This document shows, piece by piece, positions 24,146-31,762 of a stretch of 33,551 nt of DNA (the stretch's first letter is position 1; each line of letters opens with the position of its first letter). Origin of the DNA: Bacteroidales bacterium (GTDB taxonomy: Bacteria; Bacteroidota; Bacteroidia; Bacteroidales; UBA3824); assembly GCA_017964465.1 (NCBI GenBank), contig JAGCRY010000054.1, forward strand, positions 1 to 33,551. The letters run 5' to 3'. The notes beneath the pieces were generated by a model that saw only the letters and a program-made list of their open reading frames with translations, did no database searches and was not told where the DNA came from. The position numbers and the translations under genes were made by a program.

Positions 24146-24877
24146 ATGAAAACAACACGACTGATAATAACAATATTGCTGAGCATCATGTCAGCAATCG
24201 CAACAGCACAGGAAAACAAATGGAACTTCGAGTTTGGCGCGGGCGCGTCAGACAACTCGGGTAACGTGGACAACATGAGCCTCAAAAACAATAGCAGCAT
24301 ATATTATGAAGACTCAACTCTCTGTTTCAGTACGAGTTACAAATTCATTTTCCAGATGGAAAACGGTCGTGAAAGCAACAAAGGAATAAACGGAAGCCTA
24401 AATTTCGACTTCTACAAATTTGGAAACTGGTCCACATTCGTCGCGACAGAGATGGTCAGCAACCATTATAAAGGCTACGACTTCAAGACGAGCGCACTCG
24501 CCGGCTCAAAATACTATTTTCATCAAAAACCCGACACGTGCGAATACTCCATAAGCGCGGCAATTGTCTATGACAATGTGAATTACACAGATGAAGAAAC
24601 CTACCTCAACAAAGAAGTTTGGAGAATGTCGCTCCGTCCAAAAATCATACAACGTATCGGCTCGTCGCTCATGTTCACATTCGTAACGTTCTATCAGCCA
24701 GCGATTAAGGATTTTGGAGACTACATCATAAACGCATCAATGCACCTCGAGAACAAAATCAGCGCACACATCTTCCTCGACCTGTCGTATAACTATGAAT
24801 ACCGCAGCGAAATCCCGTCCGACAAATACAAACATTACGACTCAACGACAGAACTGACGCTAAAAATCAAACTCTGA
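24146..24877 (+). CDS. Probable outer-membrane beta-barrel protein (DUF481-like)
   Basis: A 243-residue protein with signal peptide (MKTTRLIITILLSIMSAIATAQ) and alternating amphipathic strands to the end (WNFEFGAGASDNSGN, SLNFDFYKFGNWSTFVATEM, HIFLDLSYNYEYRSE), closing with the aromatic or hydrophobic ending typical of barrels (LTLKIKL). The pattern of a Trp start, 'GNVDNMSL', and paired strands resembles DUF481 outer-membrane proteins. Function is unknown. It is transcribed alone, divergent from the flippase and convergent with hemW. Confidence 0.65.
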   Translation: MKTTRLIITILLSIMSAIATAQENKWNFEFGAGASDNSGNVDNMSLKNNSSIYYEDSTLCFSTSYKFIFQMENGRESNKGINGSLNFDFYKFGNWSTFVATEMVSNHYKGYDFKTSALAGSKYYFHQKPDTCEYSISAAIVYDNVNYTDEETYLNKEVWRMSLRPKIIQRIGSSLMFTFVTFYQPAIKDFGDYIINASMHLENKISAHIFLDLSYNYEYRSEIPSDKYKHYDSTTELTLKIKL

Positions 24878-24890
24878 ACACACCAAAACT

Positions 24891-26030
24891 CTAAATAAAT
24901 AACTCTGAAATTATGTAATCTGAAATGAACAAGCCATTAATGTTGAGCCTTACATAACGGTCATTAACCTCAAAATACTCAGTCAAATCTCTACGGCGGA
25001 GATTTTTCTCAAAATGTTCTTTATACTTGGCGAAATGCACCGTCAAATACTCTTTATCAATTCCTTCACGGGTCCGCAGACGGAGCATGATGAACTCATT
25101 GAAAAGGTCGTCGGGAGAAAGTATTTCATGCTCGGCGTAATGTCTATTTTCGGCGATTTGTCGCTGATAATCAGCAAGTTTTCGCTCATTCCAACTGCGG
25201 CTCCCTTCATAATACGAATGTGCCGACGGTCCAAAACCAAGATAAGGCACTGATTTCCAATAGTTTGAATTGTGGCGGGAATGAAGACCAGGCAATGAAT
25301 AATTGGAGATTTCATAATGATTGTAGCCATTGGACTCCAACAATTCATGTATCAAAAGAAACTGCCGAAGATAGAAATCATCATCCATCTTACGGATTTC
25401 ACCCTTGCGAAGTTTCATCATGAAAGGCGTATTTTCCTCAATACCAAGACTATACGCTGAAATATGTGGAATATTTTCATCTATGAAAAACCGAAAAGCA
25501 TCCTCAATTTGATAATCATCCAAGGTCTCATAACCAAAAATGTAATCAACCGAAAAATTCTCACAACCATATTTGCAGCATAGTTGTAAATATCTGTAAT
25601 TGTCTGAAACACAATGTCTTCTGCCTAAATATTTCAAACCAGCATCAGTCATCGCCTGAAAACCAGTACTTAACCTGTTGACAAAGCCCAATGACTTCAA
25701 ACCTGCAAAATATTCGTCTGTGGCATGTTCAGGATTGATTTCCAAGGTACATTCAAGGGCTTCAGAAGAAGAAAGATTGTAGTTATCGGCGATGGCGCGG
25801 AAGATGCTCTCTATATGCTTCAAAGGCAATATCGATGGAGTTCCACCGCCAAAATATATGGTGTCAACTGTCTGATTTTTAAACAAATAAGCCTTCTGCG
25901 TGATTTCATCGACCACAGTTTTTATGAAATCTGCAGCAAAATCACTATCTTTGTAGCGTTTTATGGAGTAGAAGTCGCAATAGCCACATTTACTCTCACA
26001 AAACGGGATATGAACATAAAGACCTGACAT
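24891..26030 (-). CDS. hemW: Radical SAM heme chaperone HemW (formerly coproporphyrinogen III oxidase-like)
   Basis: HemW binds heme and passes it to membrane respiratory proteins; it is often mislabelled oxygen-independent coproporphyrinogen oxidase. The 379-residue protein has the radical SAM cluster motif at Cys11, Cys15 and Cys18 (HIPFCESKCGYCDFYS), the SAM-binding YFGGGTPS (residues 59-66), and the HemN-family TLEINPEHATDEY and RLSTGFQAMTDAGLKYLGR. The C-terminal HemN_C region carries LGFGPSAHSYY. It converges with the DUF481-like gene and diverges from the vanZ-like gene. Confidence 0.92.
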   Translation of the reverse strand: MSGLYVHIPFCESKCGYCDFYSIKRYKDSDFAADFIKTVVDEITQKAYLFKNQTVDTIYFGGGTPSILPLKHIESIFRAIADNYNLSSSEALECTLEINPEHATDEYFAGLKSLGFVNRLSTGFQAMTDAGLKYLGRRHCVSDNYRYLQLCCKYGCENFSVDYIFGYETLDDYQIEDAFRFFIDENIPHISAYSLGIEENTPFMMKLRKGEIRKMDDDFYLRQFLLIHELLESNGYNHYEISNYSLPGLHSRHNSNYWKSVPYLGFGPSAHSYYEGSRSWNERKLADYQRQIAENRHYAEHEILSPDDLFNEFIMLRLRTREGIDKEYLTVHFAKYKEHFEKNLRRRDLTEYFEVNDRYVRLNINGLFISDYIISELFI

Positions 26031-26046
26031 ACAATAAAATACAAAG

Positions 26047-26400
26047 ATGAATTTTTTAAAAAAATATCATTTGAGCATCATCTGGGCGGTGATAATGTTG
26101 CTTGCAACGACGATGAAGTCCGGCGATGAAATGCCAAAATTCGACATTCCATACATGGACAAGATTGTGCATTTCGGCATTTTTGGAGTCTTAGGATTCC
26201 TCATCACATACGAAAAACGCCGCGCAGACATACTCATACTCGGTTTATGCGCCCTGTACGGTGCTGTAATCGAGGTTATACAATTATTCCTGCCATGGCG
26301 TAGTTTTGAGTGGGCGGACATGCTCGCCGACACACTCGGCGCTTTGGCAGGAATATTGGTAGCCAAGTACTTGATTGGGTTTGCTAAAAACCTGAAATAA
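26047..26400 (+). CDS. VanZ-family small membrane protein
   Basis: A 117-residue protein with four hydrophobic segments (LSIIWAVIMLLATTM, IVHFGIFGVLGFLITY, ILILGLCALYGAVIEVIQLFL, TLGALAGILVAKYLIGF). The phrase MDKIVHFGIFGVLGFL and the ALYGAVIEVIQLFLPWRSFEWADMLADTLG block are the VanZ signatures. VanZ of enterococci gives low teicoplanin resistance; the role of stand-alone copies in Gram-negative bacteria is unknown. It ends two bases before the convergent rpiB gene. Confidence 0.85.
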   Translation: MNFLKKYHLSIIWAVIMLLATTMKSGDEMPKFDIPYMDKIVHFGIFGVLGFLITYEKRRADILILGLCALYGAVIEVIQLFLPWRSFEWADMLADTLGALAGILVAKYLIGFAKNLK

Positions 26401-26402
26401 AG

Positions 26403-26843
26403 CTACTTGACCGGCATTTTATCGATGCGACGCTGATGGCGGCCGCCCTCAAACTCTGTGGAGAGGAACATGTCGAGAATCTTCAACGCCTCGTCCTTGG
26501 AGATGAACCTCGCGGGCATGGAGAGCACATTTGCGTTGTTGTGGGAGCGTGCAAGGCGCGAAATCTCCTCATTCCAGCACAACGCAGCGCGGATGCCCTG
26601 GTGCTTGTTGGCGGTCATGGCGATGCCGTTTCCGCTGCCGCAGATTGTAATGCCGTAATAATCAGGCGATTTCTCGACTTCAACGGCAAGCGGGTGCGCA
26701 TAGTCGGCATAATCACAGCTCTCGGCGGAGTTTGTGCCGAGGTCGGTGACATCAAAACCCTTCTTCTGGAGGTAATCCTTGACGAAGAGTTTGAGTTCGT
26801 AGCCTGCATGGTCGGAGGCTATGAATAATTTGCTGATTTTCAT
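26403..26843 (-). CDS. rpiB: Ribose-5-phosphate isomerase B
   Basis: RpiB interconverts ribose-5-phosphate and ribulose-5-phosphate in the pentose phosphate pathway. From the ATG at 26841-26843 the protein has 146 residues. Active-site features are ASDHAGYELK (residues 9-18), Cys68 in ICGSGNGIAM (the base), and His101 in RSHNNANVLSMPAR. I rejected the longer frame because it runs 15 codons into the putative replication origin with non-family sequence. Its upstream side faces nadA across the origin-like spacer. Confidence 0.94.
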   Translation of the reverse strand: MKISKLFIASDHAGYELKLFVKDYLQKKGFDVTDLGTNSAESCDYADYAHPLAVEVEKSPDYYGITICGSGNGIAMTANKHQGIRAALCWNEEISRLARSHNNANVLSMPARFISKDEALKILDMFLSTEFEGGRHQRRIDKMPVK

Positions 26844-27401
26844 AATATTAACTATAAAAAAGTATTTAAAATGTTTACTAAAAATCACAGTGTTGATAAC
26901 TTTTATACAGCAAAGTTAACGAAAATGTTGACTTTTAGGGCATTAGCGTTATATAAAAATATCACAAAAACCGCCATAACGCGCTATCAGTCAGGATTTC
27001 GGCGAGGTTTTCCACTAATAATGTGGAAAACGATGTTGAAAACCGAGTCTCCGATGTTGACAACATCCGAAAGCCGATGCAAAGTTAAAAATTATCAACA
27101 AAACAAACTTTTTTTCCACAAAATATCAACCGTGAATCAACAATTTTATAACTTAGAACCATGAAACAGTTAGCAAGTGTAAAATTCGCGTAACAATTTT
27201 TGTGGCATTGTTGATAAACTCTGCAATTTGTTAAGCCAAAAAGATTTGCAAGCGTCAAAAATTTTAGGCGAAAAATAGTTACGATGTTGAAAACTTCGGT
27301 ACAAAATTACTCAAATCCGAGTTATCAACAATATCAACAGGCTATAAAAATCATAATAAATTTAAAAATATAAAAAAAATTATAATAATACCGAAAAAGC
27401 A
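26844..27401. other. Candidate chromosomal replication origin (oriC)
   Basis: This 558-base gene-free stretch lies between divergent rpiB and nadA. It contains nine DnaA-box-like 9-mers (consensus TTATCCACA). TTATCAACA occurs at 26891-26899(-), 27092-27100(+), 27209-27217(-) and 27322-27330(+); ATATCAACA at 27331-27339(+); TTTTCCACA at 27022-27030(-) and 27112-27120(+); and TTTTCAACA at 27034-27042(-) and 27285-27293(-). Two small palindromes occur: TTTTCCAC/GTGGAAAA (27008-27030) and GATGTTG-A-CAACATC (27053-27067). The last 60 bases before nadA are almost only A and T, as expected of a duplex-unwinding element. dnaA is not in the window, so this is inference from sequence. Confidence 0.75.
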
Positions 27402-28385
27402 ATGGAAGGAGAAATGAAACCGACTTTGAAAAATGGCCATCTCGACATGCCGGTACCCGAGGGCATCGACCTCAAGGCAGAGATTGACCGCATGAAGAAA
27501 GAGAAGAACGCCGTCATTCTGGCGCATTATTATACGACTGCGGAGGTTCAGGAAATTGCCGACTACACCGGCGACAGCCTCGGCCTGAGCCAGCAGGCGG
27601 CGAAAACCGACGCTGACATCATCGTGTTTGCGGGTGTGCATTTCATGGCTGAGACCGCTAAAGTCCTGTCGCCTAATAAGAAAGTGCTCATTCCAGACCT
27701 GATGACAAGCTGTTCGCTTGCGGATTCGGTGAATGAGAAGTCCCTCGCCGAGTTCAAAAAGAAATACCCGGGTCACACTGTCATTTCATACGTGAACACC
27801 ACGGCGGAGGTCAAGGCGCTGACTGACATTGTTGTAACGTCGTCAAACGCTGTGAAAATTGTTTCTCAACTTCCTGAGGACGAGCCGATTATCTTTGGTC
27901 CAGACCGCAATCTCGGTAATTATGTTCAGAAGGTCACCGGCCGCAAAAACATGGTGATTTGGGATGGAGGTTGTCATGTTCATGACCATTTCGACGCGAA
28001 AAAACTCGCCGAACTCAAAACGCAGCATCCCGCCGCAAAGGTTCTCGCCCACCCCGAATGTAACGAGACTATTCTCGCTCAGGCTGATGTCATCGGCGCA
28101 ACTTCTGCATTGCTCAAAGCGTCGTATGAACTGCCCGAAACTGAGTTCATTGTAGCCACCGAGCCGGGCATTTTCTATGAAATGACAAAACGCAGCCCAA
28201 ACAAGACTTTCATCCCCGTGCCAAACGAGAACGGCCACCCGCTCAACGTTTGTGTAAACATGAAGCGTAACTCATTGAAAAAGATTTACTTGACTCTCAA
28301 ATATGAGTTTCCCGAGGTCGATTTGCCTGAAGAGTTGTCGAGGAAGGCAAAGGTCTGCATCGAGAGGATGATGGCAATGTCGTAG
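27402..28385 (+). CDS. nadA: Quinolinate synthase NadA
   Basis: NadA joins iminoaspartate and dihydroxyacetone phosphate to make quinolinate for NAD synthesis, using an oxygen-sensitive 4Fe-4S cluster. The 327-residue protein shows the three ligand cysteines at Cys104 (LMTSCSLADS), Cys191 (WDGGCHVHDHF) and Cys284 (LNVCVNMKRNSLKKIY), plus AHYYTTAEVQEIADYTGDSL and HPECNETILAQADVIGATS. The ATG at 27402 is used; a second ATG at 27414 is possible. Neither nadB nor nadC is adjacent. Its stop codon lies within a perfect 28-bp palindrome. Confidence 0.95.
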   Translation: MEGEMKPTLKNGHLDMPVPEGIDLKAEIDRMKKEKNAVILAHYYTTAEVQEIADYTGDSLGLSQQAAKTDADIIVFAGVHFMAETAKVLSPNKKVLIPDLMTSCSLADSVNEKSLAEFKKKYPGHTVISYVNTTAEVKALTDIVVTSSNAVKIVSQLPEDEPIIFGPDRNLGNYVQKVTGRKNMVIWDGGCHVHDHFDAKKLAELKTQHPAAKVLAHPECNETILAQADVIGATSALLKASYELPETEFIVATEPGIFYEMTKRSPNKTFIPVPNENGHPLNVCVNMKRNSLKKIYLTLKYEFPEVDLPEELSRKAKVCIERMMAMS

Positions 28386-28409
28386 AGACGATGTGCACAT
28401 CGTCTCTAC
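28382..28409. repeat. Perfect 28-bp palindrome overlapping the nadA stop codon
   Basis: GTAGAGACGATGTG is followed at once by its exact reverse complement (14+14, no loop). The TAG stop of nadA is bases 2-4 of the palindrome. Similar 'GTAGAGACG...CGTCTCTAC' palindromes are scattered in many Bacteroidota genomes. It may serve as a 3'-end structure, though no T-tract follows. Confidence 0.85.
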
Positions 28410-28462
28410 ATTGCCGACAATCATTCGCATAAATTGTTGATATTATGATTATTAAAAACATT

Positions 28463-30007
28463 ATGAAAAGAGTATTTTTGCTGTTGATGACAATTCTTGT
28501 GGCGGCGACCTGTGCCAATGCCCAAGACGTCAATCCCAACGGCTATAACAAATTTTTCTATCCTGACGGCAGCATTTCTTCGGAGGGCAACCTTCGCGAC
28601 GGCAAGCCGGACGGGATGTGGAAGACATATTTTCCAAATGGACAGCTCAAGTCCATCGGCCGCCGCACGGAGTTCATGCTCGACAGTACATGGCTGTTTT
28701 TTGATGAAGCCGGCGACACGACGAGCCTTGTCAACTACAATTTTGACAAGAAGAACGGCTATTTCTGCACATACGAATCATTCAACGATTCCGTTCACCA
28801 CAATGTAGTGAAGTCGCGTGAACTTTACAGGGACGACAAGCGGCAGGGGTTTGCTTTATATTACGAAAAAGGCGTCCTCGACACTGAAATTCCATTCAAA
28901 GATGACATAAAGCACGGCGAAGGGTACCAATATAATAGCGAAGGAACGGTAATCGCAATCCTTACCTACAAATATGGGCAACTTCTCGACAAAAACCTCA
29001 TCAATCGCGTCGATGACAAAGGCCGCAAACAGGGCATTTTTCGCGGCTATTATCCCGATAAAAAGGTCAAGTGGGAGTGTTATTACAAAGACGACTATAT
29101 GAACGGTTATTACCGCGAATTTGACCAGCGCGGGAAAGAGACGAAAGTCGCACGCTACATAATGGGTCAGTTGCAGAATGAGGACAAAAATTCGCTTGCC
29201 TCAAACAAGGACGCCGTGAAGGTCAAGAATGAATATTACCCGAATGGTGGTGTAAAGAGCAGCGGCGGCTATAAAGATTCCATTCCCGTCGGCGTCCACC
29301 GTATCTACAATGAGGAAGGCAAAATCAAGGGCGGCGTGACTTACGACAACTCGGGTCACAAGATTGCTGATGGAATTGTTGACGGTCGAGGCAGAGAACA
29401 GGGCAAATGGACTGTGTATGATACACTTGGCTTAGTCAATGCGAAGGGCAGCTACAAGAATGGCAAGCGTGAAGGGCAATGGTATTTTTATTTTGCGGAT
29501 GGAAAGACCGAGCAGGAAGGCGTCTATAAGGATGGAAATCCCGACGGCAAATGGCAATGGTACTATCCCGACGGCAAAATCCGCCGCGTAGAGAATTTCG
29601 CGAAGGGCAAGGAGGATGGAGAGTTCTATGAGCTTACAAACACTGGCGACACCCTTCAGTCCGGCATGTATTCCGTTGGTGAGAAGGACGGCACGTGGCG
29701 CACAAACACCGGTGACGCGCTTGTCGTGGAGAAATTCAGCGACGGCTCGCTTCATGGCGATTATTTTGTGTATTACATGCCTGACAATAAAATAAAAATC
29801 GCCGCGAAGTACCTTTCAGGCAATCTTCATGGCGATTATAAGCAATATTATCCCGACGGCAAGGTTGCAGTTGATGGCGTCTATGCAGCCGGAAACGAGA
29901 ACGGTACATGGCGTTTCTATGGCGAAGACGGCCTCCTGGAATCCACGCTTGACTATTCGCAGGGCGAAGTGGTGAAAGTGGATGGAAATTCGATGCCGAA
30001 GAAGTAG
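28463..30007 (+). CDS. Exported YwqK/MORN-repeat protein
   Basis: A 514-residue protein. The ATG at 28463 gives a good signal peptide (MKRVFLLLMTILVAATCANAQ); the upstream ATG at 28445 would add six residues. The rest is a string of about 15 YwqK/MORN-type beta-hairpin repeats with the pattern 'YyxdGkxxxxGxYkxGkxdGxWxxY' (for example FYPDGSISSEGNLRDGKPDG and DGNPDGKWQWYYPDGKIRRV). Such repeats usually bind proteins or membranes. The relation to YwqK, annotated as an antitoxin in Bacillus, is structural only. It stands alone after nadA, and its stop lies 5 nt from the convergent 30013 gene. Confidence 0.85.
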   Translation: MKRVFLLLMTILVAATCANAQDVNPNGYNKFFYPDGSISSEGNLRDGKPDGMWKTYFPNGQLKSIGRRTEFMLDSTWLFFDEAGDTTSLVNYNFDKKNGYFCTYESFNDSVHHNVVKSRELYRDDKRQGFALYYEKGVLDTEIPFKDDIKHGEGYQYNSEGTVIAILTYKYGQLLDKNLINRVDDKGRKQGIFRGYYPDKKVKWECYYKDDYMNGYYREFDQRGKETKVARYIMGQLQNEDKNSLASNKDAVKVKNEYYPNGGVKSSGGYKDSIPVGVHRIYNEEGKIKGGVTYDNSGHKIADGIVDGRGREQGKWTVYDTLGLVNAKGSYKNGKREGQWYFYFADGKTEQEGVYKDGNPDGKWQWYYPDGKIRRVENFAKGKEDGEFYELTNTGDTLQSGMYSVGEKDGTWRTNTGDALVVEKFSDGSLHGDYFVYYMPDNKIKIAAKYLSGNLHGDYKQYYPDGKVAVDGVYAAGNENGTWRFYGEDGLLESTLDYSQGEVVKVDGNSMPKK

Positions 30008-30012
30008 CGTTT

Positions 30013-30306
30013 TTATTTCAACGCTTTCATCATGTTGTCGCGGATGGCATTCTCTATCATTCCAGAGAGCGGCAGTGCGAAGAATGGGACTTTGCCATCC
30101 ACGATGACTTCATCATCCTTCACGATTATTTTGGCGGCGAATTTCATGCCGTTGAAAGTGCATGAATATTGTCCGGTGTCGCCGTCCCATGTTTCCTTGA
30201 GGTTTGAAACCCGCGCACCGTTTTCCTCCTTGAGTTTTGTGAGGAACTTCTTGGCCTTCTCGAGCGCAACCTCCTTGCTGTGAGTGTGTTTAACTTTTAC
30301 TATCAT
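30013..30306 (-). CDS. Polyhydroxyalkanoic acid system-type small protein (PHA_gran_rgn family)
   Basis: A 97-residue protein of the PHA_gran_rgn (polyhydroxyalkanoic acid system) family: VKVKHTHSKEVALEKAKKFL, then ETWDGDTGQYSCTFNGMKFAAKI, then KVPFFALPLSGMIENAIRD. Despite the name, members occur in many bacteria that do not make PHA; the fold is like that of START/SRPBCC or small ligand-binding proteins. No PHA synthase gene is seen here. A likely promoter lies upstream on the minus strand (30339-30373). Confidence 0.75.
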   Translation of the reverse strand: MIVKVKHTHSKEVALEKAKKFLTKLKEENGARVSNLKETWDGDTGQYSCTFNGMKFAAKIIVKDDEVIVDGKVPFFALPLSGMIENAIRDNMMKALK

Positions 30307-30338
30307 GGTATTTTTGGGTTATTTTGTATTGTTTGGGG

Positions 30339-30373
30339 CAAAGATAAACATTTTTGGGATTATTTCTGCCAAA
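30339..30373 (-). promoter_or_regulatory. Possible promoter of the PHA-system-type gene
   Basis: On the minus strand, TATCTTTG (30339-30346) fits the -7 consensus TAnnTTTG. TTTG (30370-30373) lies 23 nt upstream, slightly longer than the usual 19-21. Confidence 0.5.
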
Positions 30374-30429
30374 GTTCTTTTTATTTTGTTGAATATTTTA
30401 ATTGCAACGCATATTAATTTATGTTAAAT

Positions 30430-30448
30430 TTTGAGATTTTTTCTCAAA
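30430..30448. promoter_or_regulatory. Inverted repeat upstream of the RloA/RloB promoter
   Basis: TTTGAGA-TTTTT-TCTCAAA is a 7+7 inverted repeat directly before the -33 region of the defence cassette. It may be an operator, or the remnant of a terminator, although no gene ends there on the plus strand. Confidence 0.35.
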
Positions 30449-30474
30449 TCTTTACATTAATTGTTTTTTCTTTG

Positions 30475-30482
30475 TATCTTTG
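30475..30482 (+). promoter_or_regulatory. -7 element of the RloA/RloB cassette
   Basis: TATCTTTG matches TAnnTTTG exactly. A TTTA (30451-30454) lies 20 nt upstream as an imperfect -33. The first ATG follows 39 nt downstream. Confidence 0.6.
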
Positions 30483-30521
30483 TGAATGAATCATAAACAC
30501 AATAATAAACCATAACTTATT

Positions 30522-31751
30522 ATGTTACTTGAATTTACAGTAGGAAACTTTCGTTCGTTTTATGAGAAGAAGACATTTTCTATGTTGGCTCAATCTCTTA
30601 AAGAAGAGCCTAAGGAGAATGTCGCTAAAGAATTGTCATACAATGTCTTGAAAACCGTTGCGGTTTATGGAGCCAATTCGAGTGGAAAGTCTAATTTGGT
30701 AAAGGCAATACAAACGATGACAAATGTTGTCCTTTCTTCTGTAAAACTTAATCCAGAAGATAAACTCCCATACAAGCCTTTTTTACTTTTAAAAGACAAT
30801 TTGGAGCCGACCTTTTTTGAAGCAACGTTCTTAAAAGACGATTTTTGCTATCGTTATGGTTTTTCATATAACGAAACAGACATTGTTGAAGAATGGCTGT
30901 TTCGCAAAACCACTCCACGTTCAAAGGAGCAGGCATTATTCATCAGAAACAATGAAGGAATTGCATTTGAAGACAAGAGGTTTCCGGAAGGAATTGGTTT
31001 GGAATCAAGGGTGAATAACAATCGTCTTTTCCTCTCTCTATGTGCACAACTTGGTGGCAAGATTTCAGGTCGGCTGATTTCGTGGTTTCATTATACACTT
31101 TTTTTGGTTTCGGGTCTTGATAATCAAAAATACGGTTTTTATTCAAAAAGACTTTTCCGTTTAAAATCACCTTTAAGTAAAAGAGCTTTGGAGTTTTTCA
31201 AAATGCTTCAATTGGGATTTGAAGATATATTCACTTATGCTGACGAACCAAACAATAGAATAACTCTTAATTCAGATCGCATTAAAATCGAATCTGTTCA
31301 CCGTTTGTATAATAATTATGGGGAAGTCTGTGGACATGTTAATTTCGTTTTTGACGACAAGGAATCATCAGGCACAAAAAAAATGTTTGACATGGCAGGT
31401 CATATTTTTGAAGTGTTAGATAGCGGTTGGGTTCTCGTCATTGACGAGTTGGACGCCAAGATGCATCCGTTGATTTCACAGCAAATCATCAAGTTGTTCA
31501 ATGATCCTAAAACCAATCCTAATAATGCGCAGTTGATTTTCACTACTCACGACACGCATCTCTTGTCGTCAAAAATGCTCCGTCGCGATCAGATTTGGTT
31601 TACAGAGAAAAATGATGTGGAACAGACTGATTTGTATTGTCTTACGGACATTGTTCTACCCGACGGCTCTAAGCCCCGCAACGATGCAAATTACGAGAAA
31701 AACTACATTGCAGGTCGTTACGGCGCAATTCCATATATCGTTAACGACTAA
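30522..31751 (+). CDS. RloA/AbiLi-like AAA ATPase (putative phage defence)
   Basis: A 409-residue ABC/SMC-type ATPase of the AAA_15/AAA_21 group. It opens with the usual LLEFTVGNFRSFYEKKTFSM, has Walker A GANSSGKS at 50-57, an ABC-signature-like SSGTKKMF, Walker B VLVIDELDAKMHP (304 onward) and a switch histidine His343 in IFTTHDTHLLSS. This is the layout of RloA and of the lactococcal abortive-infection protein AbiLi. It is followed after 11 nt by an RloB-family gene, the expected partner. Known relatives are thought to sense phage infection and stop host growth; the trigger is unknown. The region is AT-richer than its neighbours by eye and unrelated to flanking genes, which suggests horizontal gain. 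Confidence 0.85.
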   Translation: MLLEFTVGNFRSFYEKKTFSMLAQSLKEEPKENVAKELSYNVLKTVAVYGANSSGKSNLVKAIQTMTNVVLSSVKLNPEDKLPYKPFLLLKDNLEPTFFEATFLKDDFCYRYGFSYNETDIVEEWLFRKTTPRSKEQALFIRNNEGIAFEDKRFPEGIGLESRVNNNRLFLSLCAQLGGKISGRLISWFHYTLFLVSGLDNQKYGFYSKRLFRLKSPLSKRALEFFKMLQLGFEDIFTYADEPNNRITLNSDRIKIESVHRLYNNYGEVCGHVNFVFDDKESSGTKKMFDMAGHIFEVLDSGWVLVIDELDAKMHPLISQQIIKLFNDPKTNPNNAQLIFTTHDTHLLSSKMLRRDQIWFTEKNDVEQTDLYCLTDIVLPDGSKPRNDANYEKNYIAGRYGAIPYIVND

Positions 31752-31762
31752 AACTCTTGACT

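Noticed and set aside
28463-30007. YwqK-type antitoxin of a toxin-antitoxin system
   Set aside because: The repeats resemble YwqK, but the protein has a signal peptide, is 514 residues long and has no toxin partner next to it.
30006-30025. Stem AGCGTT/AACGCT between the YwqK/MORN gene and the convergent 30013 gene as a terminator
   Set aside because: The stem is only 6 bp with an 8-base loop and lacks a proper T-tract.
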